Origin: Amblyornis subalaris
Taxonomy: Eukaryota; Chordata; Aves; Passeriformes; Ptilonorhynchidae
Length of the DNA stretch: 64,000 nucleotides
Direction of reading: 5' to 3'
Assembly (NCBI GenBank): GCA_018881555.1
Contig: JACAXG010000070.1
Location: 2,108,001-2,172,000 of the forward strand
The position numbers and the translations under genes were made by a program. Below the pieces are notes generated by a model. The model saw only the letters and a program-made list of their open reading frames with translations, did not search any database and had not been told where the DNA came from. This document shows, piece by piece, positions 36,667 to 48,818 of the stretch (position 1 is its first letter; each line of letters opens with the position of its first letter).

Positions 36667-36749
36667 CTATTCAAACAAAAAAAACCTTACACACTGCTTT
36701 ATTATAAATATTACTGTAACGTCATGCTTATGCATCATTTCTGACTTAC
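36667..36749 (-). CDS. AKT3: Possible read-through tail of AKT3 (alternative C-terminus)
   Basis: If the donor at 36749 is skipped, the frame continues after PPEK with 27 codons ([13 protein letters not shown]..., ending VRFFLFE) and TAG at 36667-36669. The product would be 478 residues, lacking the FPQFSY motif and Ser472. Its end has the pattern F-x-x-F-E, like a hydrophobic motif with an acidic residue at the phospho-site. The donor is a perfect GTAAGT, so normal splicing must dominate. This is inference without transcript support. Confidence 0.2.
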
Positions 36750-36852
36750 ATTTTTCAGGCGGTGTTATTGTAATAGTCTGAGCTGTAAATTCTTCATCAA
36801 AATACCTGGTGTCTGTCTCAGATGTCACTTGAGGTTTAAAAGGAGGTACAAG
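36750..36852 (-). CDS. AKT3: AKT3 exon with turn motif
   Basis: This 103-bp exon follows a CTTTCAG acceptor and encodes residues 418-451 plus the first base of Tyr452. It opens [20 protein letters not shown] and ends [14 protein letters not shown] carries the turn-motif threonine (Thr447 in human) that stabilises the kinase, and the segment belongs to the AGC C-terminal tail that wraps the N-lobe. The donor is AAAAAT/GTAAGT. Deduced residues equal the human ones as I know them. Skipping this exon would shift the frame. Confidence 0.97.
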
Positions 36853-39800
36853 CTGAAAGGCACCAAACAAAGAAACAAAACAAAATTACTATACCTCAAA
36901 CCAGCTAAATTACTACCAGGAAAACAACAAAGTCCTTTTTCCCTACACCCCAGATCAAATGAGCAGCTCTGTGGAGTGGCNGCTGAGTCTCTAACTTCCA
37001 GTAAGAGAGAGAAGCCATTAGAGTCAATTCCAAAAATACCAGTTCAGAATCCAGTTAATAGCACAACACAGCTAAATTCCAAGTATCACTCTCACATGAC
37101 TTGCAGATAAATTGAGCTGCATAAAGATAATTACCTAGAAACTCTTCAGGCCAATTTAATTACCCACATAGCTGTCAGGCAAAGGCATCTCTAGATACTT
37201 CACCACAACTGGGTGGTATAAACAGCTAAGACAAAAAAGCCTACACAGAGAGCACAATAAGCATGATGATTCGGGGTTTTTCTTTTGAGTGGTAAAGCCT
37301 TCATCTGAAGTTAGCTTTCGAAGAAATTACGTGATGTGAAAATAAATTTTACATTTGAAAAAAGGCCAGTTGATGCTCAAGGGAGTTGCTGTATCTAAAC
37401 CTGCCTAGCGCTTTCACAGCACAGTGTGGGATTTCCCAACAGCAAATCACTAGTAGCTGCTCACAGCCTGCAGGCAGGACTCCCTTGCCCCTCTTTTGAA
37501 CCAGTCTTGGTATCCACCTTCTCCACCAGAAGAACTGCCTATAGATTTTACCTGGAAGGCATACTGAGTATGGAATATCACGTNGCATGGTGCCAGTCCA
37601 AAAACAACACAGCAGTTTAGTATGTATGACATTGCAAATGGGGGGGTGTGTGTGTGGTGTGATAATGTTTTTGTTTGTACCTTGAAGCCCTTTGGTGCTA
37701 TCTCCTCATATGCAATGTAAAACACACACCCTGAGAANAAGTGTAATTGATTTTCCTTTCAATACAACAAACCTGTTGTATTATATCATGGCTCATTGAT
37801 ATCATCAGCTTGCATGTGGTTTTCACTAGTTTCATGTTCTCTCTCTCCTCAANTCCAGAACACTAACACCAAACGATTAACTTGTTCATTTGCCCCACAG
37901 CAAAGGAGGAGGAACTGCTGCTAAACTCCCTCATTTCCCCAAGTGCTATGCAGTAGATGCACAGATGTACATGATCTGTACATACTAAGAGACCTATTTT
38001 ATCTGATCCAGATCTTCAGTAACCCTGCAAGCAATTATTAAGCAAAACCAAATCTATCACTTCATATACTTAACAGAGTACAATAAATCTGATCAGTACT
38101 TTTACAAAACTAAATTCAGTTTTCCCTTACATTGTCCTGAATGGAAAACATTCAACAGCAGAGAGGTATTTTGAAGTAAAGGTTTGGGGCATTGTAGAAT
38201 AAATGCTTAAGGAGCTAACATATAAACTCAACATCAGAAGAATCTTCCAGGTATAAATCAAGTTACATCCAATGTTTATAAACNAAGTATTCTATTTTAT
38301 TGCACAAATTCCTGCATATTTTGAAAATTATTTTTATATGCATTCGGGCTATCCCAAGCAAATCTGCACTATTCAAGCAGATTCCCAAAGTTGTACGTCC
38401 CTCCAGCAATGCAGCCACACAATTCCTAAAAACAGAGATACTCCAGTAGAACAGCACACATTTCCATTTTATTCTCATTTTTCTGTCTCAAAGAAGAATA
38501 GTCAAAAAGTAAAAAAAAAAAAAAATCAAACATGATAAAAGCCTACACAGGATTACATGAAGCCAAGTAATGTACTCTAGTCAAGGCCAAGTGCCCATCA
38601 CATCCTTTTAAAAAGACACTTTCACACATCTCAGCAATAAATTCACTATGAAAAATATCCAAAAAATAACAGGCTTATAACAATTTTATTACTTCCCTGA
38701 TCGGAATAATTTTTACTGATCAGAAACAGAAAATACCATTTCACAAAAACTTCAAACTTTTCATNTGAAAATAATGAAAATACAAGCTTAGGAAAATTTT
38801 TCTTCAGTAAAGGACAAGAAACAATGTCTTTTCAATGGTGCAGCNTTGCTGCACATCTCCAGTAGAACACACTACTCTTGCTAGTGAAGTACACCAGAGA
38901 CCTCTCATGCTACAACTACTTTGTGAAGAAAAGGAGCAAACACTCACTNGCAGTCTTTAACAACTGTGATTCAGGTTCAAGTAGTCAAAGAAAAACAAAA
39001 GATATGGCAAAGTAGGATTGTTATATGTAGCAATGTATGGATGTGCAACTGGAGAGGAGAAGGAAAATGCATTAGATGACAAGTTTTTCTCAAAAACTTA
39101 CAGGCTAACTATTGGTTTACTCAGGGGTTTGTTACTTCATTTTTTTTAAACCCACTGAAATGAACAGGCCTCTCTATGACTTTAAATCACACCCGTGTTC
39201 TCTCCATCTACCTGAAATAGTAATGGTCATGGAAAATAATTTGAAAACATTATTTTAGGAAGAGAAGCACAGTGCTAAATGACCCCTAAGGAACAAATAA
39301 TTACAATTATAATTTTAATCAGGAATGAAAAGCACTATTAAAACAAANTTCATCAAGTTGGTGCTACAATTTGATGCTCAGTAGCTCGGCTTATTAGAAA
39401 ACTGTTTATCAGTAACATCCAGTAAGTCAGCTNATGAAAATTTCAGTGATGACAGCAATTCAGCTGTCTGGGGAAGTGAAACAAGTAGAAGACATGAAGG
39501 GAGGGACCNGATGCAAATTTATGTCAATAGTGTTTTAGGATTCATCTACCTTACAGCAGTATCTTTCCTATCCCGGACATTAAAGCCAATTGGAAACTTC
39601 AGTGACTGCAAAAACAAACTCTCCAGTCATGTGGTTCTCCACGACAGCATACACTGGTTTTTATCCAAGCTGTGCCCTTATGTACACCACCCATCCCCTA
39701 AAACCTTTGGAAAAGTGGTAACAGTAGATGAGATTAATAAGCACAGATACAACTCAACAGAGAGCAGCAGGAAGGTTTCTTAATTCTTTCCATACACTTT

Positions 39801-41247
39801 GCCTCCTTCACTCACAGCATCACCTCCACCAGCACAGCTGTGAGGACCGACAGAACTGGGGATTGCTCCTTTCCATCTGTTCTACCACACTTACACCAAA
39901 CCAGTTGGGGCTAAAGTCTTGTGGACATCCAACTCCAAACTCTTGAGCTGACACCAAAGACACACCTCCNCTTCCCCAAGTAAATTCTTGGCAATCATCT
40001 TTCTGGAGGGGTGTCACCTTTGTCCATTAGTTGTCAGACTTCATTTAAAAACAGAAAGCAAAATGTCCACAAATTTCAGCTGTAATGAAACCATTAGAAA
40101 GACAAATAAGGTGTAAATGCTGCAAAGAGAAACACATNGATTTGACACTCCAGAAGCTTCTCCATACATCCCAAGGGAGACCAAAGCTGAAGTTTAATGC
40201 TAATGATTAAAACACCCCCCATCAACTACCGCTCTGATGTTCACAACATGAAGATGCCGCTCTACAGCCAGCGACATTTCATGTTTGGCACACAAGGAAA
40301 TAGTATCCAGATGCTATTGCCACAGCTATCCCCACTTCTGACCTGAGAAGTCGGAAGTCCAAAAGTGATGTGAGCATCAGAAGGCACACACAGTAACCTG
40401 TGTCCAAAAGGAGTAAGATAAGCTTCTGTTAAGCACAGGCCTTGTCAGTCTGCAAGACAATCGCGCTACTCAGTCCTAGCTGCCAAACTTCAGTATGGGA
40501 TAATTTTCCTCCTTTAGTGGCCTCAATTCAGGAACATACNCCAACCAAACAGGGAACTGCACCTCCTGACAATTTACTCTAAGGACCAGAAATACAGATT
40601 TTCTGAGTTTATGCATTACACACACACATATGCATAGATATGTATGTGTCTGTACAAATAAAGAAATAAAAGTCTAAACTCAGTGTGAGTTCAGTGACTT
40701 CAAGAGTTTATGTTCAAGACAAAAATCCAATTTCATATCCATCTGTCAAGCTGAATTTGCCCTGGCCATTTCCAAGGCTTGATGTTAGAAATGACAGCAG
40801 AAGCAATATCAAATTCTTAGTGTCTTCATTATCTCCAGTGAATGGCATTTCCATTTGGCATCCATCGAGAGTAGTGTGTGAGAAACACCACAGTTCTTCC
40901 GCAGTTCAAGTCCTGGAAAAGCTGCCACCCACCTCCCAGGGGAAGGAAAGGGGCAGGTACAGTATTTGACTGTTACAGGTACACTGAGATGGACAGGCTT
41001 GCTTCTACACCTTGAACTTTCTCACACTTAGTGAAAAACCACACAAATACTTCAGTATGAGAGAAAATATGTAACACTACTTGCTCAAAGATAGTTTACC
41101 AGGAATCATTTGTCTTGCTGTTGTATAGGAAGTGGCTGAAGCTACTTCAAAGTAACCATGATGCACTCGATCTGCAAAATGAAAAGTATGATGCTTAAGA
41201 ACATCAATCTGATATTCCTTCTCCTTTTAATCTAAAGGGAATTTTCA

Positions 41248-41515
41248 CAGAATCATAGAATAAGCTGAGTTGGAAGAGACCTACAAGGATCATCAAGTAA
41301 AACTCCCAGCCCTGCACAGCAGCATTCCCAAGAGTCACACCATGTGCCTGAGGGTATTGTCCAAAAGCTTCCTGAACTCTGTTAGGCTTGGCGCTGTGAC
41401 CACTTCCATGGGGATTCTGTTCCAGTGCCCAACTACCCTCTGGGTGAAGAACCTTTTTCTAATATCCAACCTAAACTTCCCCTGACACAACTTCAGGCCG
41501 TTCCATTACAATAAG
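41248..41515 (-). mobile_element. CR1 LINE 3' fragment, antisense to plus strand
   Basis: Read on the plus strand it begins CACAGAATCATAGAATAAGC, continues GAGTTGGAAGAGACCTACAA and GGATCATCAAGT, and later has CCATGGGGATTCTGTTCCAG and CTAATATCCAACCTAAACTT, ending near CAGGCCGTTCCATTAC. This is the reverse complement of a CR1 3' end of about 270 bp, so the element lies in the same sense as AKT3. It is truncated and non-coding. Confidence 0.97.
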
Positions 41516-42738
41516 AATCCCATCAACCAACAGACTGCATCTGAATCATGCTGAATAGAAGGGAGGAATACCTGTCCATGACCCTCAAACTAGAGTTTCC
41601 ACCTGGGGAAAAAGGGTCATTTGAATTGAGCTTCAAGCCAGTCAGTAAACATTCCTGTAGGGACTGGTTCATCCCCATACCTGGCCCTGAAGCAGGCAGC
41701 CTGCTGCCCAGCCAGCGCCCAGCCAGCAGCCACAGCACTGCTGGGAATTGGGAATACCCCAGGGACCCTGCATGTGGTGGTCCTAGGCAGAGGGAGGAGG
41801 AAGAGCTGGAATTTCAGTAGTGGAAGGATATACAACACAAATGCACAGGAAAACAGGCTTCAGCAGGGAGGTTTGCCCATGGATAAACTGTTTTCCAAGT
41901 GACACAATACTGTTATCATGGACAGAGAGAAACCACAACCCCCCAGGACTACTGCAACATAAGTTTGAGAATCAGACACCCTTAGCTATATTTTCCTCCT
42001 TGTAAATTCAAGCAGCTGGGGGAAGGGTGGTCAACCTCTAGGCCTGTCCATATAGTTTAAGGTATCAGTGGAAACCCATTGAAAAGGTCACACTGGTTAG
42101 AAGTTTTCTGAACTTTTTACAACTTCACATGGCAACAACACAAAAGCAACCAATGAGGGTAATTTCTGCAGGTTTTGTAGCAGTGCAGATAATTGTAAAA
42201 AAATAGTATGATTCAGATAGCAACAACCTAAAACCAAATTGTGGTATCTTCCCATTTCCCTCTCACCCTCTCCCTTCAAAATCCAATACATAGAAGTGCA
42301 TTTAAGATCATAGTTATACCACGGATTTTGCCAGGCCTGAACCCACAACTTCAATCACGGGATTTCATCATCTACTGCTTTTGTGTCTTGAGTAAAGCAA
42401 AGGTATTCCCAGCTGAAGGGCAAGGAACAGCTTCTTGCAGCTGTCAGACTTCATGCTGAAAGTCACTGCCTCCTCATGCATCACCTGAAGTAAAGCCAGG
42501 CCTCCCAGCCTCAACCACTACTGCCACTTGTCCCTGCTCCCTTCCCAGCACTAACAAACTCATTTGTTGGCACTTCCTAACTTCCTTCAGGAACAATCAG
42601 AGGTATTACAACAAATCAGAACATGTATCTCAGCCCAACTTTCCACATAGTTTCTTTCTTCATCTATATTACATACAGGAGAAAAAGCAGGCCCTGCTAA
42701 AAGCCTGCTTTGCTACAAGGCTACTCAAGTGCTTCAAG

Positions 42739-42752
42739 CTTCAAGCTTGAAG
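42739..42752. repeat. 14-bp perfect palindrome
   Basis: CTTCAAGCTTGAAG is self-complementary and is preceded by a partial direct copy (CTTCAAGCTTCAAG), a small slippage-type repeat in an AKT3 intron. Confidence 0.8.
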
Positions 42753-45700
42753 ACATACCCAAATTTCTACCTTTTAATTAAAGCCTGTGTGGTTTTTTTT
42801 TCAGTGAAAGACCCTAAACAGAACATCTGACAACTTCAGAATATTTCTGCTACCCAAATAAAAATATGCTAAAACAATTCTTAAATGAGAAACTGAGAAA
42901 TTTCAAAAAGCTTCCTGATTCCACCTAAAAATAAAACAAATATTTTATTTAGGGCTTTTGAAGTCTTCAGAGTTTGCCAAACTATTCAATTTCTCATACT
43001 CAGGCATAGAGATAAAAACTCATCAGGGCTGAGATGATCACAGGAAGAACCTGGCACAGGCTGCTCTCTTTCATATGCCCTCATGGTTTTTCTGCCAAAA
43101 ATAAACATATCAGATCACAAATGCTAACTACTATACATTTTTCATTTAAAGACAACGACCTTCTCTGCTCCAATGTGCCATACAATATTTTTTTACCATT
43201 GTGTAGTACCAAATTAGGTTAACTACATAGCAGTATCAGAAAGCTAATAATTCCATCTGATCATTTGAATCCATTTGACCTGACAGAGCTGTGGTCTGTC
43301 ACATGAAATACATGAAATAGTTTACAGATACATAATTCTGCTTCTAATCACACCAGTAAAGTGATAACCTACTAAGTACGGAGATGCACTTAATCTCTAG
43401 AAAAAATTATAAAATTAGAGGCACAAGAGCACAGTGTGCACAATATACAAAACCATCACCAGCAAATACTTGGAATACACACGATTTTCTAGTTTCAATT
43501 ACTCTGAAAGCGAACTTCAGTTCTTTCATTGCTGACAGAAACACAGTCCTGAAATGCAGCCAGAAAATTACAGTGTCACGGTGCATAAAACTCAGGAAAA
43601 ATTACTGTGAAATATTTTTACTATGCAAATAATTATATCCACTATCAATTTCATCAAGTGACCCTACTGCTGAAGACTCTACAAGCAACAATAAACAGCA
43701 ACAGAAGCAAGCATAGAATAAACCTATTTGAAAATCAAATTTATTTGATGCCCTAAGTTATTTTAGAATACCAAAATACTTCAAAAATATTCATACAAGC
43801 ATTCTGATAAAAATACTTGATGAACATTCATTAACCTTATTATTATGTTTGAGGATTGTATTTCAGAGTACAGTCTTACCAGCTCCGAAGTCTGCAAAGT
43901 GTAAGACTGTGCATGCAGATGGAACAACTGGATATTTTAACCAGCCAGACAAATGGCTTTGTAAGGAACAAACAGGAACAAAACTATTTTTAATTAAACA
44001 GAAAAACATACTGTCAGAAGTCATTTTCATGAGTTATTTTTCCATCAAGANCACACTGTGTGCCAATACTGCACAAAAGCAATTCCTATGATCCTTGAAC
44101 TTAACTGTTCAACTGAGGAAATACAATTGATATTTTACCAGCAAATTTAGTTTCTCAAAGCAACAGTGGCCCGAGTAAACAAAGAATTACTACTGTTTCT
44201 CTAGTTATAATATTCCAATAAGCTGTATCCGCCTCCACGAGCATAAAAGCAAAGTGCAAGCATTTAGATATTTTCTTATATTTTATATATTTATATATAT
44301 CTTTTTTTAAATCTGCAAAATGCCTCCTTTTATTTTAACTCAAAAAAAGAGTGAAAGACATTTACCATGTTCATTTGGAAAGAATCAAAGCGCAAGCAAT
44401 TAAGAGTATCTATATATTCTTAACTAAGTATGATGCTGAACATAGTGTAGAATTCAAAGTTCTATTTCTAATGTAAGATAATTACGAAATTTTTTTCAAG
44501 AGAGCAAGAATAATAAGTAACAGCTTTTCTTTTTCCTCACCCACTCATAGCACATTGCAATCCAATTGATTTTAGTGGTTTTTTTTTACTCTAGAAAGGT
44601 CCTCAACTTGTATTTTTAGATTTTATCCTCAAAGTGCTTCTCTACAATGCCCTCACATAACCAACCAGTGGTTGAGCTCATAAAGTACCCTGATTAATAT
44701 ACATGCTCTTATTATTTATTGTAGAATTTCTTGAAACCTTGTGATACTGCCAGGGAAAAATCACACTTTTATCAAGTAACTTCAGAATACCATATTTTGT
44801 ATCATCATATACAGGCTTTTATTTCAATTCCGGTATTTGTCAGAAAAGTACCACACCAACAACCACACATTTTTAAAATTCCAGTTCAACAACAACTGAA
44901 AAAACAGTTTGTATCATTGACATTGTAGCATAAACATATTCTGCTCAGTCGTATGTCTTCCATTTTCCTTTTATTTGAACAAAGCAAAAAAAAAGGAGAA
45001 AAAACTATCTTTTTAAATTACACAGCTCAACTGGCAGATTAACAATGTAAAACAGTTGGGGAAAAAAAGAGAAGTCTTTATCAAAATAGAAGGGGTTTAT
45101 AGCAACAAGTAAATTCTTACAGAAATACTGAGATAAAATCAGTTTCTGTATATAAAACAACTTAAGTTGAATTGAGTTTCACTCCCAAGTAAGAAAATTC
45201 GTTTTCTAAAATCATTCCCAAAGTGTTGATCATTACAGGAACAGGACTGGGTTTGGAGAAAACTGTTCCAATTGAATTCCCAGCACTTGCTTTCTCCACA
45301 AGCTGTTTTGGCTCAGTGTTTTAATGCTATTTTAATTTTCTTAGATATCTCTTTAAAAGTAAATTTGAAAAAGGTTTCTACTAATACACAAACAATCAGA
45401 AGTATATTTTTTTATATAAATTCATTCCAATTGCTTAATTTCCCTTGTTCATAAAACAACTTTTCAATAAAAGATAGACATAAAATGACAATTCAGGATA
45501 AACTTGTATTACATCTTTCACATTATCTTGAGTCAACACCTACTTCTCTTTTGAAGGCCCAGGAATTAAAAAGAAAAGTAAAAAATTTGGACATTTACAT
45601 AATAAAAGAAAAATCTTTGCTGAGTTTAGGCTGGTTTGCAAAATTTATTTCTGGTGAACTGACAAATTATTTCTGAAAACCCAGAGATTAGGTAGGTACA

Positions 45701-45845
45701 CCTTGTTCAAAATAATTAGTCATTTATATTAACATAAGAAAGTTGCAAAGAAAAAAATTACTAACTCCAGAGAACAACAGTCCATGACTACCACTCGAAA
45801 CCACCTTGCAGAAGCCTGATTATTCAATATCATACAAAGACATAC

Positions 45846-45933
45846 CTTTTTATCATATACATCTTGCCAGTTTACTCCAGCAAAGAAACTATGACGCATG
45901 ATTTCTTTTGCATCATCTGGGCCTCCACCAAGT
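45846..45933 (-). CDS. AKT3: AKT3 88-bp exon, end of kinase domain
   Basis: The exon follows a CTCTTTAG acceptor, supplies the last base of the split Arg388 codon and encodes residues 389-417: [20 protein letters not shown] then NWQDVYDKK. It ends at an AAAAG/GTATG donor. Length (88 bp) and phase match the mammalian exon. [13 protein letters not shown] is the conserved end of the AGC kinase C-lobe. One difference from human is visible: Ala replaces Ser in SFFSGV, a mild change in a variable position. Confidence 0.97.
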
Positions 45934-48603
45934 CTAAAGAGAGTGGGGGGAAAAAACACATATTAAACAAGTGTTACTCTCAAAGGGAGATCAAGTTATT
46001 CTTATGGCTGGAAAAGTGACTATTTCTTTCTGACTATCTGGGAACAATTCTCACTATTTAATATGCAATTTTTACCTGTTTAATATGAATTCCAGTGATC
46101 TTGAGAGAAGATGTGATAGCAGAAGTATCCATGCCATGATCTATTCTTTTTGATTATTCCAACTACAGCATTCGTTAGTGTCCATGATGAGCTTTTTTTA
46201 GTAATTAATTAACTTTAAAAACATACTTAAGTTCAGTTTGCTTGAAAGACCACCTAATGTTTTAGCACTATTAAAAACCCAAACCAACCCAATAATGCTG
46301 ATATAAAATTTTGCCAAGGACGTGCCAGGCACTGAATCAGTAATGACTCGTGCATCATTTTTATACAGTGTTCACTGCTGTTGCATCTGGGTGCTGTAAC
46401 AATTAACCAATTACCATAAAATAGTCTCAATCTGAGTCAATTAGTATAAATTAATAAATTGTAGGCCTGCTGAGAAGGTTATTTAAAGGCCACTGTAAAT
46501 AACCACACTACTCACTGTGGCCCATAGCTTGCCAAAGCCAGACTCTGTCTGGTAAATCATCTTAGGAAGTGAATTTCACCTACTTTGGGAGAACTTGCCC
46601 AAGGTGCTTTGAGCTCACAAAAGTGGTCACTGCTGCCAAAAGAGGAGTGTCCTGCCCATACTTCTCCTCTCTCACTTGCCTCTATAGCATCACTCCCACT
46701 TGATGACTGTGAGCGGAGTCAGATCACTAACCTGGAGGAAAACTAACCCCACAATGAGAAGAGAAAATTGGCCATTTTTTGTTGCATTAGCAAGTCCAAT
46801 TTGACTCAACAAGTTCAGTGAGCTCTGTTGAGCTGCTGTTGGTGGAGAAAGAACCACACATCCAGTGAGAGGAACCTCTCAACAGCACATCAATTTTTAG
46901 GACTGTTCAGCTCTCATTCAATTTCTCACTGAGGCTAGGGATCCTACTGCCCTAACAGAAGGAAGCTGCAACAGGAAAAAAAAAAGCTAATCTTAACTGA
47001 ACAAGCTGACCATACACGTTAAGTATTAACAAGAGGAGCAACAAAAACTGTGTGTGTTTTATCAAAAGGAATTGCTAAAGATATAAAGACAAATTTTCAA
47101 GGCAACCATTTAAGAAAGATAAATTCCTCTCTAAAGCATTTATTGTAAGGAAGAATAATTTCCACAACCAAGGAAAAAAGTCTGTATTGTTATCATCCTG
47201 CTGCCAAATTACAGAGATATTCTGGACTACTACGTCAGTCTTGCAATAACTGACTGTAAAGTTATTATCATTTCCAAGCTGTATTCTTCCTTATTTCTCA
47301 ACTACTCACTGTAAAATTCCCTCCACCTTGGCAAAACATGGCAGTTAGCCTGCAGTCTCCAGACTTCTCTTAATATCTTCCCTTCTAGCTGCTCACAAAA
47401 AAGCTGAGTTGCTGTTAATCGCTGTGCTCCCACCCTATTTAGCATTAGCTAGCACAAGAACTTGAATATAAATAAGCTTCTAAATATAAGTCTGTAATAA
47501 ACACTACTGTCTGCAAAGATTAATTACAAGGAAGCATCTTTTCAATTCTAAAGGTTAATATATTTGATGGGTCAGATTGTTTGGAGGTTAAAAAGCATTA
47601 GGAGTTGCTACAGAAACAAAGTTTTACTCTACTCTCCATGCATTTGGCTGGCTGGTCTCAGTTTGCTTTTCCTGCATAGAGTAAATTCAGTTGGAGCAGA
47701 CAGGCTGACCACTTGGCTGCCTCCAGGCAAACCCCTTGGAGAAACATGACAACCACTCCTTCCCTGAGTGCCTGAGGGCACTGCCCGCTACTGAAAACTT
47801 CTAGAGAACAACCAGAGGAGGGAGGAGGACTAGCCAAGAGGCAGACAATGTCTGCAACCCTAAAACATGTCAAGAGACTCACAAGAATGACAAAGACACT
47901 GGGGGGGAAAAAGGTACCTATAGACAAATCTCACTGATTTACAAAGACTGAGATTTGTTTTAGAACCACAGAGGACTGGACACTGCTGGCCCAGTGCTGG
48001 AGCCACTGGAAAATGGCTCTCCTAGGCAACAATCCCAGAGAGAAAAGGCCACCACAAAAGGGCACAGACAGCAGCTGGGTGATACTTGCTTTCAAACCAC
48101 TCTATTTAAATTTCACTCTGGTTGTATTTTTTAACAAATTACTAGTTTACATGGTCTAATATGTGATTTATTTATGTGCCCTAATAAACATAGCTGTGGC
48201 TGTCTATGCATGTCTCCTGCCACGATCACCAAGAACAAGTGCTATTGTCCCCATGAGACACTACAGTCAACTCAGGGTTAAGTCATACTGGGAAAAACAA
48301 TTGAGAGCTTTCCCATTGTTTCAGCACACATCCTAAACCTGAAGAGATCCCTGTGTCTGCTGTGAATGACTAAAGAGAGTTTGTTTTCCACATGCTTTTT
48401 TTCCTTTTGCTTTTTAATTCATTTTGTAAATCATTGCTGCACTGAAAAAATGGAAATCTGAGATTGTATGGCTGTGTACGGCCCCTTCCTGTAACTGACA
48501 GGTCCTTCAGCCAGGAAGACCAGGCATCACCAACCTATTTTTTACATTATCCAGTATGATTAGAGTATTTCTTACGCCTGTATAACCAATTGATTTCACT
48601 TAC
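45934..48603 (-). other. AKT3: AKT3 intron (2.7 kb)
   Basis: This intron lies between the 215-bp and 88-bp exons. It has a GTAAGT donor next to 48604 and a TTTAG acceptor next to 45933. The sequence is AT-rich without recognised repeats or exons. Confidence 0.95.
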
Positions 48604-48818
48604 CGCTTGTTTGGATCCTTTATCAGTAGGCCTGATAGTAATGATTTTGCATCTGCAGACAGAGTTCGAGGAAATTTTATGTCCTCCATTAGTATCAGTT
48701 CAAATAGTTTCTCATGATCTTGGTTATAGAAGGGTAATCTTCCACACATCATCTCATACATGACAACTCCTAATCCCCACCAGTCCACTGCACGGCCATA
48801 GTCATTGTCTTCTAACAC
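48604..48818 (-). CDS. AKT3: AKT3 215-bp kinase-domain exon
   Basis: The exon follows a CTGTCTCAG acceptor and encodes residues 317-387 plus two bases of Arg388, beginning [20 protein letters not shown] and ending GLLIKDPNK. It directly follows the APE motif coded by the upstream exon outside the window. [12 protein letters not shown] is kinase subdomain IX, whose aspartate orders the catalytic loop; [13 protein letters not shown] is subdomain X. It is nearly identical to human AKT3, with one visible change (LSADAK versus LSSDAK). Length and phase match. AKT1 and AKT2 differ at several of these positions, which supports AKT3. Confidence 0.98.

Larger units (their letters stand above)
34731..36749 (-). 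other. AKT3: AKT3 intron, with CR1 and possible internal poly(A) site
   Basis: This is the 2019-bp intron between the turn-motif exon (donor GTAAGT at 36749) and the hydrophobic-motif exon (acceptor CAG ending at 34731). It holds a CR1 fragment at 35690-35795 and, just inside the donor, an in-frame open extension followed by AATAAA. I see no other exon. Confidence 0.95.
36853..45845 (-). other. AKT3: AKT3 intron (about 9 kb)
   Basis: This intron separates the turn-motif exon from the 88-bp exon. It contains a CR1 fragment in AKT3 sense at 41248-41515, a GT-rich run near 37640-37660, a CA-rich run near 40620 and a 14-bp palindrome at 42739. Short open frames are scattered and on both strands. 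I recognise no other gene. Confidence 0.95.
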
